A stretch of 64,000 nucleotides of DNA, from assembly GCF_000004075.3 (NCBI RefSeq), contig NC_026659.2, positions 30,708,272 through 30,772,271 of the forward strand. Reading direction: 5' to 3'. Source of the DNA: Cucumis sativus. Lineage: Eukaryota; Streptophyta; Magnoliopsida; Cucurbitales; Cucurbitaceae. Position numbers and translations under genes: made by a program. Of this stretch, positions 24,116 through 36,700 are shown in pieces (position 1 is the first letter of the stretch; each line of letters begins with the position of its first letter). The notes beneath the pieces are model-generated. The model was not told where the DNA came from. It did not search any database and saw only the letters and a program-made list of their open reading frames with translations.

Positions 24116-25462
24116 TACTAGTGCAATATGTGAAATGCAACCTGTGAATAGGGTCACTCTTAGATGAAGAAAGTTTCTTACGATTTTGCATTTGTAAAGG
24201 TTTTGTGGTAAGTATTTCTTTTAAAAATTCTCTGCGTGGAATGGAACTACTAGCATTGCTGTTGATACGCTCAAATTGTCCTCAAAAGGTATCCACTGTG
24301 ATTCAATGCTTTGTAAGTTCTAGTCATTAATAGTAGGGGGAAATTATATATCTCTTACCCCTTTTTTTTTTTGAAAGATCATCTCTTACCTTTTTGAGTT
24401 CAATTTAGGAATTATAATGATTCAGACACAAGACATACTAAGTGCTGGCCTTTGAAATTGTTTACCTGTGAATGTATATTTTTATATGTTTGAGTATATG
24501 TTGGTAAACTTGTTAAATTAGGAACCTCCTTTCGTAAACTTTAGTGTGGCGCAATTGCTTGATTTTGGGTCAAAATAATTCTGTGTTGAAGTAAGTTTAA
24601 TAGGACATGGGGAGGATGATGCTTCTGTCATCGGGTTTTGGTTATTAATAATTACATCCGGTTATTGGATATAGAAATCTTAATGGACGTTATTTAGCCC
24701 TTTGCGTGTGTTTCGGATTGTTATCTTCCCCCTAGTATATTAAAAGTAATATTTTTTCATTGTGCTTGGCTACGCATGAAAAATTGTTTTATGGTTGAAG
24801 AAACATTTAGTTGTGTTTTTTTGGTTTTCCCCCTAAATCGTTAGTGTGAAAGTGTTCTAATTTAAAATACTTCGAAGTCACTTTTAATCATTCATGATAT
24901 CAATTGGGATTATATTAAATGAAGATTTTGTTTTTGTAAAAAAAATTATCTCGAGAAATGGCATCTCTCTTAATGATTACTAAAGTGGTGTGGTATGGAT
25001 CATACATTTTTATAAAATTATTCTTTGTTGTCTTAACGTGTTTAGAAGCAGGTTTCTTTATCAAACAATCTTCCAAAGTCACAGACTTCTAAATTCTGGT
25101 GTTAGCTATTGTTGCATTGCGTTTACCCGTGTTATCTTATTGTTCCCTTCTTTAAAATCTCTCAGAAATTGTTTTATGAATTATTATTATGGTATTAATT
25201 TCTACATCGTTTGCTTTTATGACTTATCAGATCATCCATTGATTAATCGATTTAGCTGTTCAACCATGGGTTGACATATCAGTAAATAAATAGCACAAGT
25301 TCGATAAATGGCAAAATTCACGGTGGACACTTACCCAGTGTCTACAAATTTCTTTGACACCTAAATATGGTAAGGTTAGATAGGCTATCTCAAGAGATTA
25401 TTCAAACACTCATTGATATTAATAATAATAAAAAGGAGAGATTGATATAGCTGTTCAAAAAA
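24116..25462. other. 3'UTR and spacer
   Basis: Probable 3'UTR of the RING gene for the first few hundred bases, then spacer. No frame with coding character or splice support was recognised. Confidence 0.55.
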
Positions 25463-25810
25463 GCATGTGTTTCTTTCCTTGTCTATATGTTGTTTGTTGC
25501 TGCTAGAACACTATATAGACTGACATTTTAAGTGGAGGAGTTGTGCCTGCATTTCATTCATGGTCTATATAATGTTTGGTGCAGCTAGAACAAAATATAG
25601 ACCATGGCATTATTAAACAGAAAGTGGGTTGTGCCTGCATTTCATTTATGTTCTTATGATGTTTGCTGCTACTAGAACATGATATATACTACGGCATATA
25701 ATTAAATTGAAGGTGTGCTCTGCCTGCATTTCTTTCAATGATTTATATGATGCTTGTTACTGCTAGAACACGATATAAACTATGTCCTTGAACGGAGGGT
25801 GAGTTATATG
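25463..25810. repeat. Four-copy degenerate tandem repeat, period about 87 bp
   Basis: Copies at about 25463-25548, 25549-25636, 25637-25725 and 25726-25810. Each shows the order GCATTTC-TT, then a TATAT-ATG-TTTG block, then GCTAGAACA, then ATATA-ACTA/GAC, then GTG-GCCT. Shared landmarks occur in the same order in all four copies with substitutions and small indels, so the array is old. Downstream of the RING gene; function unknown. Confidence 0.85.
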
Positions 25811-27862
25811 GTAACAACTTTCATCATTTATCCTCATATTCTAGATCGTGTGAATCGTCGAGGACCATTACTTGTCAGTTGTTACCAATGTTTTTATCCA
25901 GATTCCCCTTGCTCCCAAGTTTAGATTCAATGATCTATTTTGTTGTGTGGAACTCATTCTTCTGAATTGGAAATTGAATTTTATCCCATTTATCTTTTTT
26001 TATGTTCATCATTTCACGTCTTGGTGTATTACTGGGATTTTTGTCTATAAAAGTTGGATTGGAGTATTCTTTTTCAGGTTATAGATAGTGAACATATGAG
26101 AAGTTAGCTATTTATTATAGCTATGTTGGTTATGGAGTTGTTTGCTGTTTTGCTTTGTGGTGTGGTTATGTTCAAATCAAATTCTTGTTTTTGATGGGTT
26201 AAGCACTTCGAAAACTGCTGAGGAAACATTCATTTTCGCATATATAATTTGAAATTTGAGAACCTTAAATTTAATGAAATGCATAAATATTTGTAAATAA
26301 GTTGAACTCTTTTTTCTAAAAAATATAGTTTTTAGATGTGTTTGGTGGCTAATTTGGAAATTTGTATTTGGTACTTTTTGAAAATTGGATTTAATTTAGA
26401 ACACTCAAATATTCTAAATTTGCTTGATATTGTGGAATTGGTTGACCTTATAGTCTAAAATTTTGGCAAAAATTTGTTTGAGTACTATTTGGTAAAAGAA
26501 TTTAACGTTTGTTTACAATAATATTTCATTTAATTAGAAGTAATGATACGAAAATCATTATTTTAACATCGAGTTCTTTTTTTTTTCTATATATAATATT
26601 TAAAAAGTCTTCATCGCTTTCATAAAAGACAAAATGTTTGGAATATATTAATTTAATTAGGTTTGGGAGAATGAGAAGATTTCAGATAATTATAATTTAT
26701 AATATTGATATTAATATTATATATAAATAAAAAGAGATATTTGTAATGATATGAAATGAAAGCTCAATTATATACTTACATATATTCTATGACTAAATGT
26801 TAAGACAAACATTTAATCATTGTTTTCTCCTTGTCTTTTTTTAATAATTGTTTAGAAAAATTAGAATTAATCATCGCTCGAAGTTGGTTTTTTAATCAAA
26901 TTATCATCGAACTAATTACGGTCAATTTAGTAAATATTCAAACTGACCTTAACCATCGATGAGAAAATGTCAGCCAATAAGTTATCTTTGAAATACTTTT
27001 AAAATTTCTCGATTTAGAACTTTCCTAAACAGACATCGATCGACTGTCTTTAAATCATATATAAAAAGTTGTTCAAAAGATCTAAATCACCAATTTAGCA
27101 ACTTAAGCTGGTATTTAATTGGGGAGGAAATAACGAAGTAGAGGCTTAAACTAAAGAGATCATCAAGCAACCTACTCTAATAACATCTTAAATCACTAAT
27201 TTAACCCAGAAGCTCACAGGTAAATGGTAAAATTTAATATAATATCTAACCAGAGATAATCAATTGAACGATGTTAACTTTGGCGATCATTTCTAAGTTT
27301 GTAAACAACTATATAACATCTATTAATTTAGTAGGTATTATATAACAAAATTGATTTCTTACCCAAGAAGTGAATCTTCAAGTAACTGTGTCAATTGAAT
27401 CTCTCCCCGTTATCTTGATTATGCTTTGATGTGATTTTAAAACTCTTAAAACAACTTTTACGTTAGCTTTTAGAATTAATTCTAAAAATATTTCTAACCG
27501 TTTAAAATAAGTTTAACTAAAAAAACATTTAGAAATGTAAAGTTAAAAACCGAACAGAAAATTAGAAGTGTATTTATTTTTTTCGCTTTTTTCGATTGCT
27601 CGTTAGAGAATTACGATCATCGGCTTTGAAGTGAGCCAAGTCTTTGTCTTATTGTGAATAATATAATATTTAGCTACAATTTATCGATACTTGTTACTAT
27701 AGAAGAGAGCTTAAAGAGCATTGAAGTTGAAAAAAGAAACAAAGAAAGGGGATATGCATTTGAACAAACTTGATCCCCAACGTTCGAACATTTTATTTTA
27801 TATTGACATAGAAACTATCGTTGAACTATACTAATGTTACGTTATGTGCATGCATGTACCGT
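25811..27862. other. AT-rich spacer without a recognised gene
   Basis: Long AT-rich stretch. The open frame near 25872-26084 has no recognisable family features and its composition matches the surrounding spacer. Confidence 0.55.
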
Positions 27863-28179
27863 TATCACTACAAGAAAAATCACTTTTTAAAAAATCTATT
27901 AAATGTATTAGCAACACGGTAAATGAGCGTTGTTGTAAACGTTTTCATTATGACATAGTAAGAAGGTTTAGTAACTGATTCACCATACACCGTTAACACA
28001 CGACTTTCACCAACGCTCATATGTTTCTTAAAGTGTACTTTTAGCAACGTATATAATATGTCGCAATTTGTTTTTTTTTATTACAACCATATATTAATTG
28101 CAAGGTTGCTTTTAAAGTATTTTTAGTAAGGTAAAAAAGTTGCTGCTAAGTATAGATCATTTTAGATCCTTGTAGGTAT
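27863..28179. mobile_element. Small non-autonomous CACTA-like element (MITE)
   Basis: The left end CACTACAAGAAAAA at 27866 matches the classic En/Spm (CACTA) terminus of plants. A degenerate right end CTTGTAGG ends at 28176. Both are flanked by the trinucleotide TAT (27863-27865 and 28177-28179), which fits the 3-bp target duplication of the superfamily. Inside are repeated AGCAAC/GCAACG and GTTGC motifs in both orientations, as expected for subterminal transposase-binding repeats. At 311 bp it cannot encode transposase. The right end carries a one-base deletion, so the border is less sure. Confidence 0.6.
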
Positions 28180-31100
28180 CTTTTGAGACATTTGATAAAT
28201 GCCAGTAAATGCACAGATACGTGAACGTGCACAAAGAAAATGAAACTATTTCACAAACACGCTTGCATACGTTAATAAGCCAACTCTAGAAATTCTTTCA
28301 GGTAAATTTTTTTAGTAGATTTAGGTAGCTAGCTTTAAATATATATATTTTGCATTTCTTTTTAGCTTCTTACCTATTGATTTTTGTCTCACTAGAGGAT
28401 CGTGTAAAGAGTTATGCAATGATTAGTAATAAAGACTTCACATTTTTACTTGTCTCTAGGAAAACATATATATATTTTTTTTGTAGGTTAGAATCAAACC
28501 CCTGATTCCATCGTTGATAATATAATTTTTTTTTGTCAATTAAACTATATTCATGTTGATAAAAGAAATTGAACTCTTTGAGTGCAAACAATTGCAAACT
28601 ATAGTCGTGGTTATAACATGATGAAATGTGTTTTCTCTTCGATCGCTTACTTCCAACTTTAACGTGACTTTAAATCCACATCCAACTTAGAAAGAAATGC
28701 TTTCAAATCCTTGATTCTTGAGTTCGATTATGAAATACATAAACCAAATGAAAGCTAAACGAAGTAGTTATGACCAAAAACGAAAAAGGAATAATGTAAC
28801 GTATTAAGAGTTATATTAAAGTATTTTTTCCTAAAAATTCCAAATGTATTAAAATGAATGCAAATGTTTGTAGACTCAAAATTTATACTATTGTTAAAGT
28901 TTAAATGAATGAAATAATTTCTTAAAAATCCAAGGAAAACAAAATATATATAAATAGGGGAAGAAAGATGATAAGAAGTGGTTAGCTATCAAGTCAAAAG
29001 TTGCCAAAATAATGCTATTGTGGTTATAATCATCAAAGTTTGATAGTGGATTAAGACTTTAATTAATCCAATTTTTGATGAACAAAAGAAATGGTTAAAG
29101 TGATTGTCTTAATCCAAATTAAAAATGCACTACCACTCCCTTAAATGCACTTCTTACCACATTCATTCATTCATTGCACATTCAAATATGGAAATTTAAT
29201 CACATCAAAGTTCATAACTTACACAATTATGAGTTAATTTATTAGTGTGTATATTGAAGTGAATAAAAAATATGTAATAGATTCCTTTTTATTAGGACGA
29301 GTGAGAGAAAACCCTATACAAAGAACTACAAAAAAAAAAAAAAGTATCGATTAATAATCATCGAAAGACTACATTTAGATAAAAGTTTTGAGTGATTTAT
29401 AACATGATATATATATCTACGAAGATCCGCTGATTAATTCTAATGAATTTATAATAAGAGACATGAATAACACATTTTCGTCAAAATTTTTCCCCTTTCA
29501 CTTAAAGGTCCAATTTCATCAAATATTATTGACGGCTGACCATCCACTTTCTTAAGAAAGTACATAATTACATTTGACTTGTTAGATATTAAAGATCGTC
29601 GTTTTGCCAAAAAAATAAAATAATGAATTAAAACGTGATCTATTCTTTCATTTTCAAAAATTAAAATATCGTCACCAACCTAAAAACTAAGGGAAGAAAA
29701 TTAAATTTAAAACTTATGTAACATAAAGAAAAGAAAGAATTAGGAGGATGCATTATTTAAATCTCCATTTACCATGTCCAATAATTGAACAACAAATTAT
29801 ATTCTCTCAAATTAATTTTCTTTGAAAAGGTATATAAGAAATGGGGATGCAAAGCAGAATAAATAACAAAAGATGGTTTGTGAAAAGGAAAAAAGGAAAC
29901 TTGGGCATAATTTGTTTGAAGAACACTATTGGATGAATATGAAGGAATAGAAAGGCAATAGAAATAAAAGCATCTAAAATAGGACAAACACTATAAAGAT
30001 GTTTTGGGCATTTTCTTCTCTCTCTCTATATATATTATCTAAATTAACCACCAAATTATACAAACCAACAAAGTTCAAATAATGTTCATTTTGGACTCTA
30101 TCCTATACTTTATAGGACACCCACCACAAAAAAAAAAAAAAAAAAGAGAGAGAACATCACCAAATGCCATTCAACAAATACATATATTGAGGTTGGTTTA
30201 ATGGGGTACAATGAAAAGTTGCCCATTTTCATAATATATTGTTTCTTCTTTCTTCAATCTCTCTATGCAATTCTTTTCGGATCAAAATTCATTGTACTGA
30301 CAATCTTTTTTAGTGAGTCGTTTGAGACAATGAATTGAGTTATGAAATTTGAAGTTGATGTATTGAGATTAGAAAGTTTGTGTTTAAAGTATATAGCTAG
30401 AAGATGAAGTTTCAAGATAAATATACGAATTAGAAAAAGAGAAAAGTATGACGTTTCTCGATGATTGTGCAAATTTTAACCATTTTTAGTTGGTGGATCA
30501 AAAGCATATCGTATGTCTAATTTTAGTCTATACACTTTCAAAAACAAATCACAAAATGTAAATAAAATCCAAAATTTAGTAAGAAAATGGTAATAAATAA
30601 GGAATAAAAAAAGCAATAAAGAAACTAAATTTAAGATTGATTGAAATGGAACAAAATTGTAAAGTACGGAGATAAAAACGTACGTCTTTTAGAAAAGAAA
30701 ACATGAATAGACAAGTTGAGCAATAGGAAGGGTAGGAGGTAGGGGGGGGTGGTGGCACTAAGCCATGCGCACTTTGCCCCCACAAGTTTTCATCTATCAT
30801 CACCTTCTCTCTTGTCTTAATCTCTCTATTTTTATTTGCCTTTTTTCTTTTCTTTGCTTCCTCCATCATCCTTCTTAACATAATCTTCTTTTCCCCATCA
30901 ATTTTTTTTTGTCACTTTTGTATATAATGGATTAGTCCAAGTACCCTTTTAATATATATATATATTATTCCATACGATATTGATTCATAAAGCTTCAAAG
31001 TAGAGAGAAAAGGAGAAAGAAAAGATTGGTTAATCAAGTTCGTGTACATTTGTGTATTGCTTTTAGTGAAATAACAAGTCTCTAATTCGATTCAATCATT

Positions 31101-33600
31101 TAGTTAGGTCTACTGCTAACATATACGTCAAAAGACATATGGTTCACCAAAATATTGGTATAACTCTAAGTTACGCACGTTTGATCAACTTTATCTCAAA
31201 CTATTAGTTTGGTTATATTATTAAAAGACTCTTATAGACAATCTAATCTCGTGCATACCATTTTTCTTAATAATAATATTATTTTTCTATCGAGTGTTGC
31301 CTACTTGCACAAAAGAGAATGGCAGTGCATACTGCAGTCAGACTCTTTTTTCCCTATACTTGTAACCTATTCCTTTTAGGGTAATCCAAAATCTACAAAA
31401 TCAAGCTTATTGACACCTTAAGCCATAGATCTAACAAAACACTGTCAAATTTGAGAAGTGCTTCTAAGTGACAAAAACAACTTCATGGTAATAGTGAACT
31501 ATTCTCTAGCTTCACTTTAAAGTTGTACAAAAATCCATGAATTCACCATGTAAAGGATCACATAGTATATAGATATCCATAATGTGATGTACACTACAAG
31601 TACAATTGCAAAAATGACAGAACAAATGAAGTTTCTGATACAATTGGACAGGAAAACATACTGAAATCTGTACTTTCTACTCAAATATCAAACAAGCTTT
31701 AAGATGAGTGAAGGAGAGAAAAAGAGACAAAGAGAGAGAGAGAGATGGTCAAAATCTTTCTAATGACAATGTTGACTAAGCTGTCCACTCAATCAGACAA
31801 GAGCCTCAAGTGTGGGGAAGCAGCAATTTTTTTTACTTTTGTTTTTCAAGTTGCTCTTTTTCTTCTCCAGTAAAGATTATGGTATTACATGAATCAAAGA
31901 AAAGCTCTTTATTGAGTGGAAGACTAACTTTCAAAGCAAGTACACAATTACTTGCAAGTGTGGCTATTTCTCTCCACCAATCAGACAAGATTTTTCACTC
32001 TGAAAGTAACTTTTTACCTTGTTTGAGTTGAGTGTGGTTAGGACCTCAGCTACTCTCTACGTTTTTTTAGCAGCTAGCTAGCAAATTGTGAGCTCAGATT
32101 TGACCAGATTTTAAAAATAACATGCTTGATTGAAGCAATCTTATACGGTTGGCCAATACTTTTTTCTAAGCTTAACATTGAAAAACTCCGGCATCTACTG
32201 TCCCTCGCTCAGATCACATAAACTTCACAATGATTGAAGTAACAAGACTAAGAAATGATGAACTAAGGTAAAGTTTATGAGTTTATCTTATTTCCCCAAA
32301 ATCATCTATTCAACAATACATTCGTGAAAGAAAAAATGCTTTATACAAAGGGGTGTTGGGTGTCGACAACTTTTATGTGACGTCAACTAGGACTCTTATT
32401 GTTATGAAATCGACAAATAAAGAAAATAAAAAACGTAAGACATAAAGCAATAAAGAATTGACACACAGATATATGTGATTCACTAAAGTGCATTACTCAA
32501 GAGAATTTAGAATACATAACACATGCGTAAATAATGTGAATTGCGAGCCCCTCACACTTGATTGCTGGGAGTGCCAGATAATAGATTCAAGATATTCGAA
32601 CACTTAATGATGTGAGATGACAGTGAAGTTTTCTACTGCGTCTAGAATCTAGATCTCCATCAACTATGAGAATTCGTATATCATGTTAATTTTCCTAAAT
32701 ATTTAGATAAGATATTTCAATGTCTACTACTTTCATGCAATCAGAGAGTATGATTGTATAGTTTCTCTGTGTATAAAGAAACTAAAGATCTTAATTATAG
32801 AAAAGTGCCTTCTTTCACCTCAACTTTTAAATTTTGTCCTCATGTTGAGGTCACAGTTGTCTTCATTGTGCTAAACAAATATATATAGGGACTTGGTAAG
32901 AAAGTAGTGGTTAGAAAACATAGACCTTTTTCTCTAATTGTTTAAAGAGAAATATGAGACAAGATGAGGCCACCAATAAAAGATTTGAGTACTCTGTTAC
33001 TCTCAGCAGTGTTTTTAAATGTAGTCCATTTCAAGTGATGCAATAAATAAGCCAGGGTTTATCTATCTTTACAAAACTTAATTTATAACTTTACAAAAAT
33101 ATAATATAATATGATAGTGCCTTGAAAAAAAAATTGAAGTTTTTTCAGCTACTTCTGCCTTTGTAGTGATATCCTCCCTCTTTTTCTTTCTCCTTTTCTA
33201 TCTTTTTGTGGGAAGGTGGGAGAAGGTTGAGTATGCATTTAAAATTGTAGCCATTATCTTTAATTATTGCTCTGAAATTCTAGGATAAGTGTAAATGATT
33301 GGATCAAATTGCACTAATATAACCAAAATAAACCTGAAGGGAGAAAAAGTATCTGCCAAGAGATTTGCATCAGGTACACTTTGTATTCTTACAGTCTTAT
33401 CCCAAAACTCAAGAATTGATGAAAGAAAAGGTTAAAATGGTAGACGTAGAATTATACTAAGATAATTGGTATCCGTACCTATACAATTCAGACACCAAGA
33501 AGAAAGAGACGTTACCTGTAATATAACCTCCCTTTCGTGTTATGATTGGTTCAATCTCACTCATAGCACTCATGGGAGGTTGATCATAGTTTCTCTATCA
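28180..33600. other. Gene-poor AT-rich spacer
   Basis: No protein or RNA gene was recognised in about 5.4 kb. Visible are homopolymer runs (for example near 29329 and 30128), a GGGGGGGTGG tract near 30743, AG-rich and TA-rich microsatellites, and a stretch at about 32340-32560 (CGTAAGACATAAAGCAATAAAGAATTGACACA..., split here as landmarks) that vaguely recalls old LTR sequence but has no defined ends. Confidence 0.5.
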
Positions 33601-33791
33601 GGTTCTTGGCCAGATTCCATGTTTCTATATGGGTTTTGGTATCAAAGACCTTTGTAAATTATCTTTTAGGTAGTATCTTACTTAGTTGGAAACCCTCTCT
33701 TTAAAGGGAACTTACAAACTTGTTTTTTGTTGTCCATGTATTCTTTTTTTTTTCTCAATAAAAGCAGTTGTTTCTATCAAAATAAAAAAAG
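33600..33791 (+). mobile_element. LINE 3' terminus with oligo-A tail
   Basis: The stretch has the layout of plant L1 3' ends: a decayed coding tail, then TTGTCCATGTATTCTTTTTT, then TCAATAAAAGCAGTTGTTTC and TATCAAAATAAAAAAA. The CTCAATAAAAG...TTTCTATCAAAA order is typical of plant LINE tails. 5'-truncated and inactive. Confidence 0.5.
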
Positions 33792-34340
33792 ACTCCGGGT
33801 CAAGTAATTGGAGCTGATTATTTTTAAATGGAATTTAAACATTGAACACTATTGGGTATTGTAGTTTCTTTTTGAGCTCTACCCTATGAAAGTTGATGAA
33901 TAGGGATGTGAAAGAAGGCTTTACTTGCCTTGTCCATCTTCTTTTTGCTTACATCACTAGATTGAATTGTCTAGTAGAGATACTTTTCTAATCATTCTAC
34001 CATAACAATAATTATACCTCCCACAATATGTATGCCTTCTCTGATGTAATCAAGATATGATGTGAAAAATTATTCAGAAACATAATCAACTCTAATGTGC
34101 GAGTATATATGTGTGAATCATGCTTATATCACAAACACATACTAATAGACATGAAGTAGTCGAAACAAGAAGGAAGGTACAAGATATAGTATAGTACCTG
34201 GTCGATCTCATGACATGAAAGCAAAGCAGCTGTGCCATAACAGGACATGGACAAGATCTGCATGATATTCAAGTGATTCAACCTCTGAAAAGCTTTCTCA
34301 AAATCACTCCATGATCCCAAGAGTGGGCCAATGAAACCTT
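33792..34340. other. Upstream region of the bZIP gene
   Basis: Spacer and probable promoter. A GTGGGCCA motif near 34324 resembles a TCP-factor/site II element just upstream of the TATA box. Nothing else is supported. Confidence 0.4.
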
Positions 34341-34348
34341 TTACTTGC

Positions 34349-34354
34349 TATAAA
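34349..34354 (+). promoter_or_regulatory. TATA box of the bZIP gene
   Basis: TATAAA in CTTGCTATAAAGCACC, 94 bp before the ATG and followed by a CA/CT-rich start region. It implies a short leader beginning near 34380. This would exclude the upstream ATG at about 34331 from the transcript. Confidence 0.65.
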
Positions 34355-34442
34355 GCACCTTCACCACCAAACTTCCCATTCTCCCTAAACATTGTCTTCT
34401 TCTCTTCCAAGATCCAGTAAAGCTTTCAACAAAACCTTGAAA

Positions 34443-34979
34443 ATGCAGCCTGGTGAAGTCACAAGTCTCCAATATCTCATCCCCTCCAATTTATCTCCGT
34501 ATGCTACTCACTTTCCCATGGCACAGAACAACTTACCTACAATCCAACTTAATGAATTCTCTAATCCTTTATATAATTTCCAAGGTCCTTCTCAAGTTCA
34601 TGATTTTAGACAGCCGTGTTTGAGTAGCAATTCAACTTCCGATGAAGCAGATGAGCAACAGCAAAGCCTTATCAATGAGAGGAAGCAGAGAAGGATGATA
34701 TCGAATAGAGAGTCTGCACGACGGTCACGTATGCGAAAACAGAAGCATTTGGATGAGCTATGGTCTCAAGTGCTTTGGCTAAGGAATGAGAACCATCAGC
34801 TTATTGATAAGCTGAATCAAGTCTCAGACTGTCATGACAAGGTTGTTCAAGAAAATGTTCAACTCAAAGAGCAGACTTCAGAACTTCGTCGAATGCTTAC
34901 AGAACTACAGGTCAATGATCATTACCCCAGCTTCAGAGAACTTGAAAAAATCCCCCCTAACTCACCATCCGAGAGCTGA
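34443..34979 (+). CDS. Group S bZIP transcription factor (bZIP3/42/43-like)
   Basis: Intronless DNA-binding factor of 178 residues, typical in size and structure for plant group S. The frame extends upstream to 34392 without an ATG, so 34443 is the start. Residues 61-70 hold the SSNSTSDEAD block usual before the bZIP in this subgroup. The basic region is about residues 79-100 with the invariant N88-x7-R96 (NRESARRSR). The zipper follows with heptad positions L103, V110, N117 and L124 and continues through VQENVQLKEQTSELRRML. Asn in the third heptad favours dimers. The family binds ACGT-core elements in the nucleus. No conserved sucrose-control uORF is visible, which sets it apart from the S1 members. 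Orthology to bZIP3 rather than bZIP42/43 is suggested only by gene neighbourhood. Confidence 0.94.
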   Translation: MQPGEVTSLQYLIPSNLSPYATHFPMAQNNLPTIQLNEFSNPLYNFQGPSQVHDFRQPCLSSNSTSDEADEQQQSLINERKQRRMISNRESARRSRMRKQKHLDELWSQVLWLRNENHQLIDKLNQVSDCHDKVVQENVQLKEQTSELRRMLTELQVNDHYPSFRELEKIPPNSPSES

Positions 34980-36700
34980 GTCTGCAGCAACCAGTCATGA
35001 CAAGTTATATAGATAAAGCGAGGGTGAGGAGGAAATTTTTTCCAGTCCCTTTCTCCAGTTATGGTTCTTCCCACTTCAGTCTTTTCCTCCGTTCAGTCTG
35101 TAGCTTCATGCACGTAAAGAAGAACTGCAATAACTTCTGTTTGAGCATCTTAGTTGATTAATGTATAATTATGATTTTTATTTTTAGCATCCAAAGACAC
35201 CTTGGAGCTTCTGAACTTGATCCATATAGAAACACAGCGAGAGATCCATCCTAATCCTATTTCAAATATAGTTCTATAAACTAATGACAAACAATTTACT
35301 ATCTATACAACAAAAACAGGACAACAAATTAAGGGCAATGGTCCTTTGTCTATCCACAATTTGGTATTTCATTTGAGTGTGTTTTAATGAAATTAAGAGC
35401 CTTTGGGAGGATTATCAGGATAGTTTCCGTCCATTTGGCTTCCTCTTGAAACGAATTTGCTGAAGCTTTTTGCAGCTATCTCATCTCTTTGTTTAGCTGA
35501 CTGCATATTGTTTTTGTAGATTCTTTGAGATTATTTTTTCAGCTGCCCCTTCCTTTTGTACATTTTACCTTTTCCAATGAATTTGCTTAAAAATTTGAAG
35601 TGTTTAAGAAGAAACCAGCACAGGAAGTTTTTTCTTCAAAATAACTACGATGACTAAGTTTCATATCGTGCAGTGAAGATAGTAGTAGTTGTTCCTGATG
35701 TTGAATGTACTGAACAGGGAAAGCAACGAGCAGCATGGATTGGATTTCTTATAAGTGGTGGTGGATGGAACTGGTTATAATCTTTAAAAATTAGGAACCG
35801 CTTGGATTGATTTCTAACACTTTTTTGCACTTAGAAATACTCATTTAATTACTTAGAAAGACAATCTATACACACCCTAAATGAACAAAAAGATATCCAA
35901 TGAAATTTTGAGCACTACTGACAGCTTTTTGAGAGCCTTCGTGTTTGTGAATAGACCAGAGCAATATGTCAAAAACTTTTACATAGGACCCAGAGTAGTC
36001 TTCTGTTGACCGTTGACTACCTCTCTTTTTCTTTTAAATCCTTTTATAAAACAGAACCTTTTCACCTTTTGTTTCTTTAACACATTCTTTAGCACCAACT
36101 GCCAATTTCCAAAAATATAAACCAATGCCGAATTCTGATATTGTACAACTACTAATCCTCACAATTCAGATGCTATAGGACCAAACAGATCCAATAAGAA
36201 CTGACAAATTCAAAGGAAAACCAGCCACTTCTTGTTGTACTCCAAAGATTTGAGCACAAGAAAATTGAGAAGATAAATCCATTGCCTTCCCAAAGAAGAT
36301 TTTTTCCCCATAATCTTTTCTACACTTCCATAACTTTTTGATGAAGGCTCCTATAGCAGAGATTATCTTGCCTCTGGTTCCCTCTTTCTCACAATTCTTC
36401 CATTAACTACCTTAAGAGCAAGGGGAAAGTAAAGTGTTTTATCATCATACTCATATCACCCTATTACATCCAACATAATCTATTTTTATGTCTCCAACAC
36501 ACTGCCACTATGAAGAGATTCTCTAGTTCACTTTTACATAATACTATCCCACAAACTGTGTAGGAAATGCTCGAGCTTTTCTTAATTTATTCACTCTGAT
36601 ACATTACCTCCTCATCCAAATTACTAATCAAGATCTACAACAACACAAAATTATGAAATGTTATGTACACAATTTGATTGGTCAAAGAGTCATTCACACT
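34980..36700. other. 3'UTR and spacer
   Basis: Probable 3'UTR of the bZIP gene to about 35200, then spacer with no recognised coding frame. Confidence 0.55.

Noticed and set aside
28721..28735. Possible tRNA B-box (GTTCGATTA)
   Set aside because: No matching A-box or cloverleaf around it. The same search elsewhere found only matches inside coding sequence.
31590..31605. Second CACTACAAG match (ACACTACAAGTACAATTG)
   Set aside because: Lacks the AAAA-rich continuation, no matching opposite end and no flanking trinucleotide repeat.
32340..32900. Possible solo LTR of a Copia-type element
   Set aside because: Some wording recalls LTRs, but no TG...CA ends, target duplication, primer-binding site or polypurine tract could be placed.
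34129..34320. Minus-strand open frame upstream of the bZIP gene
   Set aside because: No motif, no matching splice or promoter signals, and it lies in the bZIP promoter region.
34392..34442. Upstream extension of the bZIP frame to 34392
   Set aside because: It begins with TTG and lies at or just after the predicted transcription start. The ATG at 34443 gives the usual MQP-type N-terminus of the subgroup.
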